This document shows, piece after piece, positions 1 through 6,567 of a stretch of DNA of 8,094 bases. The translations under genes were made by a program, and so were the position numbers. Numbering within the stretch: position 1 is the stretch's first letter; each line of letters opens with the position of its first letter. A model generated the notes under the pieces. That model was not told where the DNA came from. It worked only from the letters and a program-made list of their open reading frames with translations, and searched no databases. Origin of the DNA: Tannerella sp. Its GTDB lineage: Bacteria; Bacteroidota; Bacteroidia; Bacteroidales; Tannerellaceae. The DNA lies in contig JAISOP010000311.1 in assembly GCA_031275525.1 (NCBI GenBank), positions 1 through 8,094 on the forward strand, written 5' to 3'.

Positions 1-107
1 CGAAAAATAACTCAGGGGACTTTTCATATGCTTTTTGGGCGGAAAGATAGCTCGTTTATGCATAACTGAAAATAAATTTAGATGCGTCAGCCCTGGGGAG
101 GGGGTTA

Positions 108-171
108 ATTCAATGATTCAAAAAACGGGCCTTTTGAATCTTTGAATCCTTAAATCCTTGAATCTTTGAAT
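108..171. repeat. Octamer repeat array with inverted halves, overlapping the end of yigZ
   Basis: The plus strand reads as eight consecutive 8-bp units in exact register: ATTCAATG, ATTCAAAA, a core AACGGGCC (124-131), then TTTTGAAT, CTTTGAAT, CCTTAAAT, CCTTGAAT and CTTTGAAT. The units left of the core are inverted relative to those on the right, so 115-123 (GATTCAAAA) and 132-140 (TTTTGAATC) form a perfect 9-bp stem around an 8-nt loop. The right-hand units run into the last seven codons and the stop codon of yigZ on the minus strand. A related array lies at 1003-1069. The period of 8 is not a multiple of 3, so gain or loss of a unit would change the yigZ C-terminus. The repeat is directly visible; its function is unknown. 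Confidence 0.8.
115..140 (-). terminator. Possible hairpin terminator after yigZ
   Basis: A perfect 9-bp inverted repeat (115-123 with 132-140) around an 8-nt loop lies 10 bp beyond the yigZ stop codon. In the minus-strand transcript it would form an AU-rich hairpin at the 3' end of the operon. No uridine tract follows, so an intrinsic terminator is not well supported. The structure may simply be a by-product of the octamer repeats. Confidence 0.25.
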
Positions 172-773
172 TCTCTTTGCTCCAGCCGGAGGGTTTCCAC
201 TTTCAGCAGCCTTTTTTTCAGGGCTTCGGCATCGCCCCGGCGGATGCGGAGCGTCATTCGGCATGTCATTTCGAAGTGCTGCGCGAGGATACGCGCCCCC
301 GTCTCTTTGACCGCCCGCATCACGCCGTTCAGGTGGGGATATTCGAATACGATCGCGAGGTCTTCGTCCACCGTACGCTCCTCCGTCACGGCGGCGGCCA
401 GGGCTGCGGCGGCGGCCGTCCGGTAGGCTACGGTCAGGCCACTCGTGCCCAGTTCAATCCCGCCGAAATAACGAACCACGATAACCAGGAGGTTGGTCAG
501 TTCATGCGCGTTGATTTGTCCGAGAATCGGTTTGCCGGCCGTCGAGGAAGGTTCGCCGTCGTCGTTGGAACGGAAGAGGGTCCGTTCGGCGCCCAGCATG
601 TAGGCCCAGCAGACGTGCCGCGCATCGTAATACCGCTTCCGGTAAGTATCTATCCATTCCTTCGCCTCCTCCGGGGCGCTCACCGGAATGGCAAACGAAA
701 GGAAACGGCTCCGCTTCTCCGTATAATACCCCTCGGCTGCCGCGCGGAGGGTCCTGAAACTGTCTCCCGCCAT
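150..773 (-). CDS. yigZ: YigZ/IMPACT family protein (UPF0029)
   Basis: This 207-residue protein matches the YigZ/IMPACT family in length and motifs. The N-terminal UPF0029 domain (about residues 15-125) contains DARHVCWAY (50-58), the conserved NDDGEPSSTAGKPI stretch (70-83) and VVRYFGGIELGTSGL (99-113). The C-terminal part (about 138-198) fits the DUF1949 ferredoxin-like domain. Bacterial members are cytoplasmic and their biochemical role is poorly defined; eukaryotic IMPACT regulates the kinase Gcn2, which need not apply here. The ATG lies 5 nt after the stop of the upstream small gene, so the two are probably co-transcribed. The last residues (EFKDSRI) are encoded by the octamer repeat array and are probably not part of the family core. 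Assignment to the family is firm; cellular function is not. Confidence 0.93.
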   Translation of the reverse strand: MAGDSFRTLRAAAEGYYTEKRSRFLSFAIPVSAPEEAKEWIDTYRKRYYDARHVCWAYMLGAERTLFRSNDDGEPSSTAGKPILGQINAHELTNLLVIVVRYFGGIELGTSGLTVAYRTAAAAALAAAVTEERTVDEDLAIVFEYPHLNGVMRAVKETGARILAQHFEMTCRMTLRIRRGDAEALKKRLLKVETLRLEQREFKDSRI

Positions 774-778
774 CGCGC

Positions 779-997
779 CTAATCCGGGATATGGGTCTGC
801 TGTTCGTCGAGGTAGGCCTGGAAGTCTTTCATGATTTCCTCGATTTCTTCAATGAAATACGGGTCTTTCACTTTCTCCCCGACCGCTTCATAATATGCCC
901 GAATGGCAGGCAGGGCGCATACGTCCTGTCCGCGCAGCAGGAAGTAGGGTTCTTCCTTCTCGATGCACTGCTTGATCATTACTATCGGATTCTTCAT
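779..997 (-). CDS. Small conserved-looking hypothetical protein (72 aa)
   Basis: I do not recognise this protein. The reading frame gives 72 residues beginning MKNPIVMIKQ. It is acidic towards the C-terminus, with probable helices in IEEIEEIMKDFQAYL, and has no signal peptide or membrane segment. A central LLRGQDVCALPAIRAYYEAV stretch looks like a compact folded domain. It is squeezed between uvrA (7-nt gap) and yigZ (5-nt gap), which supports a real, co-transcribed gene. An ATG at 1012 in the same frame would add five residues and overlap the uvrA stop codon. I chose 997 because the 1003-1012 stretch belongs to an octamer repeat. Neither start has a strong Shine-Dalgarno, which is common in this phylum. 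Confidence 0.7.
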   Translation of the reverse strand: MKNPIVMIKQCIEKEEPYFLLRGQDVCALPAIRAYYEAVGEKVKDPYFIEEIEEIMKDFQAYLDEQQTHIPD

Positions 998-1002
998 TGT
1001 CC

Positions 1003-1069
1003 ATTCAATCATTCAAAGATTCAAAAGGCTCGTTTTCTTGAATTATTGAACCTTGGAAGCTTTGATACA
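1003..1069. repeat. Degenerate octamer repeat array overlapping the end of uvrA
   Basis: The plus strand shows ATTCAATC, ATTCAAAG and ATTCAAAA (1003-1026), then a GC-richer core (1027-1037). After this come four decaying inverted units in 8-bp register: TTGAATTA, TTGAACCT, TGGAAGCT and TTGATACA (1038-1069). On the minus strand, 1036-1011 matches the plus strand at 122-147 in 25 of 26 positions, so the two arrays belong to one repeat family and face each other. The array covers the last 20 codons and the stop of uvrA. Confidence 0.75.
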
Positions 1070-3950
1070 TTTCAAGTTCTTTCTTTAGGAATGGCGCCGT
1101 ATAGCTTTGGATATGGGCGGCGGCCATTTCTTCCGGCGTACCGGTAAAAAGGATGTGTCCGCCTTTCTGTCCGCCGTCCGGCCCCATGTCGATCAGGTAG
1201 TCCGCGCATTTGATGACGTCGAGGTTATGCTCGATGACGATCATCGTATTGCCCTTGTCCACCAGCTGGTTCAGGACGCCGAGCAGGACGCGGATGTCTT
1301 CGAAATGCAGGCCGGTGGTCGGTTCGTCGAGCACGTAGAGGGTGCGTCCCGTGTCGCGCCGGGCCAGTTCCGTGGCCAGTTTCACCCGCTGGCTCTCGCC
1401 GCCCGACAGGGTGCTGGAAGGCTGCCCCAGCTTGATGTAGCCCAGTCCGACGTCCTGCAGGACTTTTATTTTATGGAAGATAGAAGGGACGGCTTCGAAA
1501 AACTCCACCGCCATGTGGACGGTCATATCCAGGACGTCGGCAATGGATTTTCCCCGGAAACGCACCTCCAGCGTTTCGCGGTTATAGCGTTTGCCGCGGC
1601 ACTCTTCGCAGGGTACGAGCACATCGGGCAGGAAGTTCATTTCGACCACCCTGTATCCGTTTCCCTTGCAGACTTCGCAGCGCCCGCCCGAGATGTTGAA
1701 CGAGAAGCGCCCCGGCTTGTAGCCCCTGATTTTGGCTTCGGGAAGGGCTACGAACAGGTTGCGGATGTCGGAAAAGACGCCCGTGTAGGTGGCCGGATTG
1801 CTGCGCGGCGAACGGCCGATGGGCGACTGGTTTACGTTGACGATCTTGTCAAGGTATTCCACGCCTTCAATGGAACCGTAGGGCAGGGGCATTGTCAGCG
1901 AGTGGTAGAAATGACGGCTCAGGAGGGGTTGCAGGGTGTGGTTGACCAGCGTCGATTTGCCGCTGCCCGACACGCCGGTCACGCAGATCAGCGTCCCCAG
2001 CGGAAAGGCGACGTCCACCTTTTTCAGGTTATGCCCGGTTGCGCCCTTGAGCGTCAGCCACTGTCCGCTTCCTTTCCGGCGCACCGGCGGCAGGGGGATG
2101 GTGCGCGTCCCGTTCAGGTAGGACGAGGTCAGCGTATCGGTATCTAACATCTCGTCCGGCGTGCCGGCAAAGACGATTTCGCCGCCCAGCCGCCCGGCCT
2201 TCGGCCCCATGTCGATCACGTAGTCGGCGTTCAGCATCATCTCCCGGTCGTGTTCCACCACGACGACCGAATTGCCCGTATCGCGCAGGTCCTTGAGCGA
2301 ACGGATCAGGCGCATGTTGTCGCGCTGGTGCAGCCCGATGCTCGGTTCGTCGAGGATGTAGAGCACGTTCACCAGCCGGCTGCCGATTTGCGTAGCCAGC
2401 CGGATGCGCTGGCTCTCGCCGCCCGAGAGTGTGGCCGAGGCGCGGTCCGGCGTCAGGTAGTCCAGCCCGACGTCGAGCAGGAAACGCAGCCGCGAACGGA
2501 TTTCCTTCAGTATCTCCCCCGCAATCTGCTGTTGCCTGGGCGAGAGTTTGTTTTCGATCGTATCCGCCCATTTCACCAGTTCGGAGACGTCCAGGGCCGA
2601 CAGTTCGGCAATGTTTTTCCCGTCAATCCGGTAGTGCAGCGCTTCGCGGTTCAGCCGCCGGCCATGACATTCGGGGCATTCGGCTGTGCCGATAAACTGT
2701 TCCGCCCACCGCTGGGCGACAGCCGGGGCGTCGTTGTCCTGCTGCATCAGGATATACTTGGCTACGCCTTCATAGGAAAACAGGTAGCCGGAATTGCCGA
2801 GCGACTCGTTCCGGAGGGGCAGGCGGTCGTTGGTTCCGTTCATGATTTCGTCCATGGCCTCTGCCGGGAGGTCGCGGATGGGGGTCTTGAGGGTCACACC
2901 GTATTTGCCGCACAGCGATTCGATTTGCCAAAAGAGCAGGGTGTTCCGGTATTTGCCGAGGGCGGCGATGCCCCCGTTGTAGATGCTGAGCGAGGGGTCG
3001 GGCACGATCTTCTCCATGTCCGGCAGGTGTACCTGCCCCAGCCCCTTGCAGTGCGGGCAGGCGCCTTGCGGCGAATTGAACGAGAATCTATGCGGCGCCG
3101 GCTCGCTGTATGACAACCCCGTCACCGGACACATCAGCCGCCGGCTGTAATAGCGGATTTCATTCGTCTCGACATCCAGCACCAGTACCAGCCCGTCGCC
3201 CTGCTTCATGGCAACGCGCAGGCTTTTCTTCAGCCGGCGTTCGTCCGTGGCCTCCACCTTCAGTTTGTCGATCACCACCTCAATGCTGTGCATCCGGTAG
3301 CGATCCAGTTTCATGCCGTGCACAAGCTCGCGCAGTTCGCCGTCCACACGCACGTTCAGGTAGCCTTTCCTGCGCACCTGCTCAAACAGTTCCTTGTAAT
3401 GTCCCTTGCGGTTCTGCACCAGCGGCGCCAGGAGGTAGATTTTCCGTCCGCCGTATTCGTTCAGGATCAGTTCCAGCACCTGTTCTTCGGTGTATTTCAC
3501 CATCCGTTCGCCGCTCAGGTAGGAATACGCCTCGCCGGCGCGGGCGTAGAGCAGGCGGAAGAAATCGTAGATCTCCGTAGTGGTTCCCACCGTGGAACGC
3601 GGGTTCCGGTTCGTTGTTTTCTGTTCAATGGAGATGACCGGGCTTAAGCCGGTGATTTTATCCACGTCCGGGCGTTCGATAGCGCCGAGGAAATGGCGGG
3701 CGTAGGCCGAAAACGTTTCAATATAGCGTCGCTGCCCTTCGGCAAAAATCGTGTCGAAGGCCAGCGACGACTTGCCGCTGCCGCTCATGCCCGTAATCAC
3801 GGACAACCGGTTGCGCGGCAGTTCTACATCAATATTTTTCAGATTATGCACCCGGGCGCCCCATACGGAAATACATCCGGACTCCGGCCAATCGGGGCTT
3901 TCCTTCTCCTCCGCCGGTTGAATCCCTGCATCCTTGCGTTTCCGAGCCAT
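1005..3950 (-). CDS. uvrA: Excinuclease ABC subunit A (UvrA)
   Basis: UvrA is the damage-recognition ATPase of nucleotide excision repair; as a dimer it scans DNA and loads UvrB. This 981-residue copy has both ABC modules: Walker A GMSGSGKS (54-61) and GVSGSGKST (659-667), signatures LSGGESQR (508-515 and 848-855), and Walker B regions YILDEPSIGL and YVLDEPTTGL. Zinc-type pairs occur at C298/C301, C425/C428, C758/C761 and C781/C784. A usual CPxC pair at 274-277 reads CPVT, so one cysteine is replaced by threonine; I recall this as common in Bacteroidota. I chose the ATG at 3950, 13 nt after the transglycosylase gene. A start at 4067 would overlap that gene by over 100 bp and add an Arg-rich segment unlike UvrA. 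The last 20 residues (962-981) are repeat-encoded and lie beyond the usual family end. Confidence 0.97.
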   Translation of the reverse strand: MARKRKDAGIQPAEEKESPDWPESGCISVWGARVHNLKNIDVELPRNRLSVITGMSGSGKSSLAFDTIFAEGQRRYIETFSAYARHFLGAIERPDVDKITGLSPVISIEQKTTNRNPRSTVGTTTEIYDFFRLLYARAGEAYSYLSGERMVKYTEEQVLELILNEYGGRKIYLLAPLVQNRKGHYKELFEQVRRKGYLNVRVDGELRELVHGMKLDRYRMHSIEVVIDKLKVEATDERRLKKSLRVAMKQGDGLVLVLDVETNEIRYYSRRLMCPVTGLSYSEPAPHRFSFNSPQGACPHCKGLGQVHLPDMEKIVPDPSLSIYNGGIAALGKYRNTLLFWQIESLCGKYGVTLKTPIRDLPAEAMDEIMNGTNDRLPLRNESLGNSGYLFSYEGVAKYILMQQDNDAPAVAQRWAEQFIGTAECPECHGRRLNREALHYRIDGKNIAELSALDVSELVKWADTIENKLSPRQQQIAGEILKEIRSRLRFLLDVGLDYLTPDRASATLSGGESQRIRLATQIGSRLVNVLYILDEPSIGLHQRDNMRLIRSLKDLRDTGNSVVVVEHDREMMLNADYVIDMGPKAGRLGGEIVFAGTPDEMLDTDTLTSSYLNGTRTIPLPPVRRKGSGQWLTLKGATGHNLKKVDVAFPLGTLICVTGVSGSGKSTLVNHTLQPLLSRHFYHSLTMPLPYGSIEGVEYLDKIVNVNQSPIGRSPRSNPATYTGVFSDIRNLFVALPEAKIRGYKPGRFSFNISGGRCEVCKGNGYRVVEMNFLPDVLVPCEECRGKRYNRETLEVRFRGKSIADVLDMTVHMAVEFFEAVPSIFHKIKVLQDVGLGYIKLGQPSSTLSGGESQRVKLATELARRDTGRTLYVLDEPTTGLHFEDIRVLLGVLNQLVDKGNTMIVIEHNLDVIKCADYLIDMGPDGGQKGGHILFTGTPEEMAAAHIQSYTAPFLKKELEMYQSFQGSIIQENEPFESLND

Positions 3951-3963
3951 CGCGTTTCCGGGT

Positions 3964-4938
3964 TTACCGTACAATCCAGCGCGCATCGTGCGCCTTCCGG
4001 TTCGGCGTTTCATAGGAAAGCGGCTCCCTGTGCGGAATGTGCAGCACGAAACGCTTTCCCGCCACATTCAGTTTAGTATCCCGCAACCAGGGGTTGAAAC
4101 GCTTCAAATCGGCGTAGGTGACGCCCCGCTCTTTCGCATACGCCGCCAGGTCGGGAATATCCTCCGCCACGGTCGCTTCCTCATAGACAAACGGCTTATA
4201 GAGGTTTTCGGCTGCCAGTACAAATCCGTACTTGCCGGGATGTTCGAAAATCTGTTTCACGGCCAGCATACGGTAAACATAGCGCGACGTTTCCTCCACC
4301 AGCCACAGGTCCAGCGCCGAAGCGACCTGCTGCCGGTCGGTTTCCGCCGAAATGCGACCCATGCCGGCGTTGTACGACAGCGCCACCGCCACCCAATCGC
4401 CGTATTTGGCATGGGCGGCCTTCAGGTAATGGCAGGCGGCTTCGGTGGACCGTTCTACATGACAGCGTTCATCCACCGTCGGGGTGACCGTCAGTCCATA
4501 TTCCCGCGCCGTGGACTCCAGAAACTGCCACATCCCCACGGCACGCGCCGGAGAGGTGGCGCTTGCGTCCAAATGGCTTTCAATCACGGCCAGATACTTG
4601 AAATCGTCCGGGACGCCGTGTGCCTGCAAAATTGGCTCAATCACGGGAAAATAGCGGTTGGCGCGTTTGAACAGCAGCATCGTAGTGGAATGGTAATACG
4701 TAAAACTGCTCAGTTCCCGGTCCATGCCTTCATACATATTATATCTTCTCAAATCAAGCGTACGGCCGCAAAAGACTACCTCCTGCGGCACCTCGGGCGA
4801 GCGGGTGACCATCGACACCACCGGGCGTTCTTCCATGACCCGCGCCGAGTCGCTGAACCCGATCACCAGACCGATCGCCAGACACATAATCCCCCCGGCC
4901 GCAAACCATATTACATTATCTATCCACTTTATTTTCAT
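3964..4938 (-). CDS. Membrane-anchored lytic transglycosylase, GH23/MltD-like
   Basis: The 324-residue protein has an N-terminal hydrophobic segment (about 10-28), which fits a membrane anchor or uncleaved signal, followed by a periplasmic SLT domain (about 90-225). The domain carries the GH23 hallmarks: catalytic Glu120 in AVIES, GMWQF (135-139) and SYNAG (188-192). Such enzymes cleave the MurNAc-GlcNAc bond of peptidoglycan with 1,6-anhydro product formation, for wall remodelling or to make room for envelope machinery. The C-terminal region (about 258-301, with DLAAYAKERGVTYADLKRFNPWLR) resembles the tail of Bacteroidota MltD-like proteins; I see no clear LysM repeat. Its ATG overlaps the stop of the upstream secreted-protein gene as ATGA, suggesting translational coupling. 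Family is secure; the exact paralogue is not. Confidence 0.92.
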   Translation of the reverse strand: MKIKWIDNVIWFAAGGIMCLAIGLVIGFSDSARVMEERPVVSMVTRSPEVPQEVVFCGRTLDLRRYNMYEGMDRELSSFTYYHSTTMLLFKRANRYFPVIEPILQAHGVPDDFKYLAVIESHLDASATSPARAVGMWQFLESTAREYGLTVTPTVDERCHVERSTEAACHYLKAAHAKYGDWVAVALSYNAGMGRISAETDRQQVASALDLWLVEETSRYVYRMLAVKQIFEHPGKYGFVLAAENLYKPFVYEEATVAEDIPDLAAYAKERGVTYADLKRFNPWLRDTKLNVAGKRFVLHIPHREPLSYETPNRKAHDARWIVR

Positions 4939-6272
4939 TCCGTATTTGTGTTGTTTGGCTGTTTGGTCGAACGTATCACATTGACGTCCCCGCTCTTGCG
5001 GCGCGTCTTGCCGTCCGTTCCCGTATATTCAATCACATAAAAATAAGCGCCGGCGGGCACGTATTTGCCGCGGTACTTGCCGTCCCAGCCCTGCGCCGGG
5101 TCGGTCCAGTGGAACAGCTCCGCGCCCCAGCGGTTGAAAATCGATCCCCGGAAACGCACCACCGACTTGTAGGCCACCTTGAAAAGGTCGTTTACACCGG
5201 GCGAACCCTCCGGCGTAAAGGCGTTCGGCACCAGCAGTTGCGTCTCCGTAATACTTACCTGATACGTGTTTTCCGTATTGACGCATTTCCCGGAGCGGTC
5301 GCTCACTTCCAGTTTGACGGTGTAGTTGCCCACCCGGTCGAAGGTGTATTCCATCTCGGCCTCCGGGAAGCGCACCAGCGGCCGGTCCGGTTCCTCCGTC
5401 CGGAATACCTGCCAGATATGCAGCGCGGCGACGGGCGTATTGGCCTGTGCGGTAAACCGGATGGTGGCGGGCGCCGGCAGTTCGTTTTCGCCGGCAGACA
5501 GGTTCGTTTGGCTGTTCGACAGCAGCAGCGTGTCGGCACGCACGCTCAGCGCAACCGCCTGATACAGGCCGGTCGAGAAGGTCTTTTCCGTTCCGAAATG
5601 ACGGGCAAAAAGGTCGCCGGCCAGTTGGATTTCCGTATCGGAGAGCGGCGGCCTGACCGACCCGTTCAGCGGGTCGCCCCGGAGCGTATCAATCCGCAGT
5701 ACGGAGGTAAACTGCCTGAGCGATTCGTTCCAGACCTGCGTCAGGTAACTGATTTCAAACTGCCGCTCGACGGAGGCCGCATCGCCGACAGGCGTCCGCC
5801 AGGCCAGCGGCGGCGTGTCGTTGACGCCGGCCAGCCGCAAGGCCTCGCACGGGTCGGCTTGTTCGGAGACATGCAGGTTTTGAAAGTTCACCGGATAGCG
5901 GCTGTAGTCAATCAGCCAGACGAAATGCGCCATGGCCGGATTGTCGCCTTCCATGACAAAGTAGCCATATCCTTCCTCCGGATTATTTACGGTCGAGGTG
6001 GCGCCCTGCTGCGTCGAGGCCACCGGCTCGTAGTCCAGTGCGCGTGTCCGGTAACGATACCACCGGTGTGTGGCGGAGGCGGACGTGTGGCTGAGCGTTA
6101 CGCCCTCCGTGCCGTAAACCAGCCACACCTGAATCCGGTGAAGCGTGTTGTCCAGCGCCAACAGGGGAGGTTTTGCCCCGCCGTTCACCTGGTATTCCTG
6201 TGCGAACGCCATGACCGTCCATAGGCATCCCAGCATCGTTCCGGCAATATTTTGAATTATTTTTCCCTGCAT
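4935..6272 (-). CDS. Secreted protein with PKD-like domain and T9SS type-B C-terminal sorting domain
   Basis: The 445-residue precursor begins with a signal peptide (MQGKII..., hydrophobic 8-22, likely cleavage after AFA at 24). Residues about 45-245 are an unrecognised region, possibly beta-rich. About 266-343 is PKD/Ig-like, ending in the typical YTFDRVGNYTVKLEVSD pattern. Residues 347-434 match the gliding-motility-associated C-terminal (CHU_C/type-B sorting) domain, with VPNAFTPEG, GVND, IFNRWG, WDGKYRGKYVPAGAYFYVIEY and a final VNVIR. Such proteins cross the outer membrane by the type IX system and are attached or released at the surface. Eleven polar residues follow the usual end. I chose the ATG at 6272, which follows AGGTGGA. 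A longer frame open to 6341 would start upstream of the promoter and place the signal peptide internally. It is the first gene of the operon. Substrate or partner is unknown. Confidence 0.9.
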   Translation of the reverse strand: MQGKIIQNIAGTMLGCLWTVMAFAQEYQVNGGAKPPLLALDNTLHRIQVWLVYGTEGVTLSHTSASATHRWYRYRTRALDYEPVASTQQGATSTVNNPEEGYGYFVMEGDNPAMAHFVWLIDYSRYPVNFQNLHVSEQADPCEALRLAGVNDTPPLAWRTPVGDAASVERQFEISYLTQVWNESLRQFTSVLRIDTLRGDPLNGSVRPPLSDTEIQLAGDLFARHFGTEKTFSTGLYQAVALSVRADTLLLSNSQTNLSAGENELPAPATIRFTAQANTPVAALHIWQVFRTEEPDRPLVRFPEAEMEYTFDRVGNYTVKLEVSDRSGKCVNTENTYQVSITETQLLVPNAFTPEGSPGVNDLFKVAYKSVVRFRGSIFNRWGAELFHWTDPAQGWDGKYRGKYVPAGAYFYVIEYTGTDGKTRRKSGDVNVIRSTKQPNNTNTE

Positions 6273-6292
6273 ATTCCACCTGTTTCGGAAGA

Positions 6293-6324
6293 CAAAGGTA
6301 CGACATTCTCCGAAAGATTCAAAA
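6293..6324 (-). promoter_or_regulatory. Bacteroides-type promoter for the minus-strand operon
   Basis: Reading the minus strand, TTTG at 6323-6320 is followed after 19 bp by TACCTTTG at 6300-6293. This matches the Bacteroidota sigma-ABfr consensus (TTTG at -33, TAnnTTTG at -7). Transcription would start near 6285-6288, about 15 nt before the ATG at 6272. The -33 box lies inside a CCTTTTGAATCTTT motif (6326-6313) shared with the octamer repeats near 130 and 1028. Confidence 0.8.
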
Positions 6325-6342
6325 GGGGTTTCGTTCGCCATT

Positions 6343-6350
6343 CCCCCCCC
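6343..6350. repeat. C8 homopolymer tract
   Basis: Eight consecutive C residues on the plus strand lie about 20 bp upstream of the -33 box of the minus-strand operon promoter. Tracts of this length can vary by slippage. No coding frame depends on it. Confidence 0.9.
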
Positions 6351-6408
6351 TGCGGCCTGCGGATGAAGAGGCTGTCCCCCTCTCTCAAACCGCTCTGTAT
6401 CAGACCGC

Positions 6409-6521
6409 CATTATATACGCCGGCGTACATGTCATTAGGAACGTCGGCGTTCATGCATTAGGAACGTTGCCGTTCATGCATTAGGAACGCCGGCGTTCAT
6501 GCATTAGGAACGTCGCCTGTC
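6409..6521. repeat. Array of 23-bp hairpin-forming tandem repeats
   Basis: Three well-matched 23-bp units start at 6433, 6456 and 6479. A diverged unit precedes them (6409-6432, with one extra base) and a decaying unit follows (6502-6521). Each good unit starts CATTAGGAACG, has a variable 4-nt centre (TCGG, TTGC, CCGG), then ends CGTTCATG, so GAACG and CGTTC form a stem. The third is a perfect 14-bp palindrome (6485-6498). The diverged first unit keeps a perfect 12-bp palindrome (6416-6427) through a paired change, with T and A where the others have A and T. CGTTC can also pair with GAACG of the next unit across a 9-nt loop. The array sits between divergent promoters. It is not CRISPR because there are no spacers. 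Confidence 0.88.
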
Positions 6522-6567
6522 CCGGGAAGGCGGCTTTCCAAGACATTCTCTTGATTTGAACGGAAGA

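Noticed and set aside
1..107. Possible partial gene at the left edge
   Set aside because: Stops are frequent in the frames I read on both strands, and I saw no RNA gene or clear promoter.
1107..2147. Long plus-strand open frames opposite uvrA, including 2250-3113 and smaller ones
   Set aside because: They lie opposite a secure UvrA gene, have low-complexity His/Gln/Arg-rich translations without recognisable domains, and are expected in GC-rich sequence.
3951..4067. N-terminal extension of UvrA to 4067
   Set aside because: Adds 39 Arg-rich residues unlike UvrA and overlaps the transglycosylase gene; the ATG at 3950 fits the gap.
3934..5040. Plus-strand open frame of 368 codons opposite the transglycosylase gene
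   Set aside because: Shadow of a gene with intact GH23 motifs; no start context or domain.
5109..6224. Plus-strand open frame of 371 codons opposite the T9SS-sorted protein gene
   Set aside because: Arg/Gly-rich translation with no domain; opposite strand has signal peptide and sorting domain.
6273..6341. N-terminal extension of the T9SS-sorted protein to an ATG at 6341
   Set aside because: It would begin upstream of the -7 and -33 boxes and bury the signal peptide; the ATG at 6272 has a Shine-Dalgarno-like AGGTGGA.
6257..6454. Minus-strand 65-codon open frame across the C8 tract and repeat array
   Set aside because: Begins in the hairpin repeats, runs through the promoter and has no recognisable feature.
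6409..6521. CRISPR array
   Set aside because: Units are contiguous with no unique spacers, only 23 bp long, and no cas genes are present.
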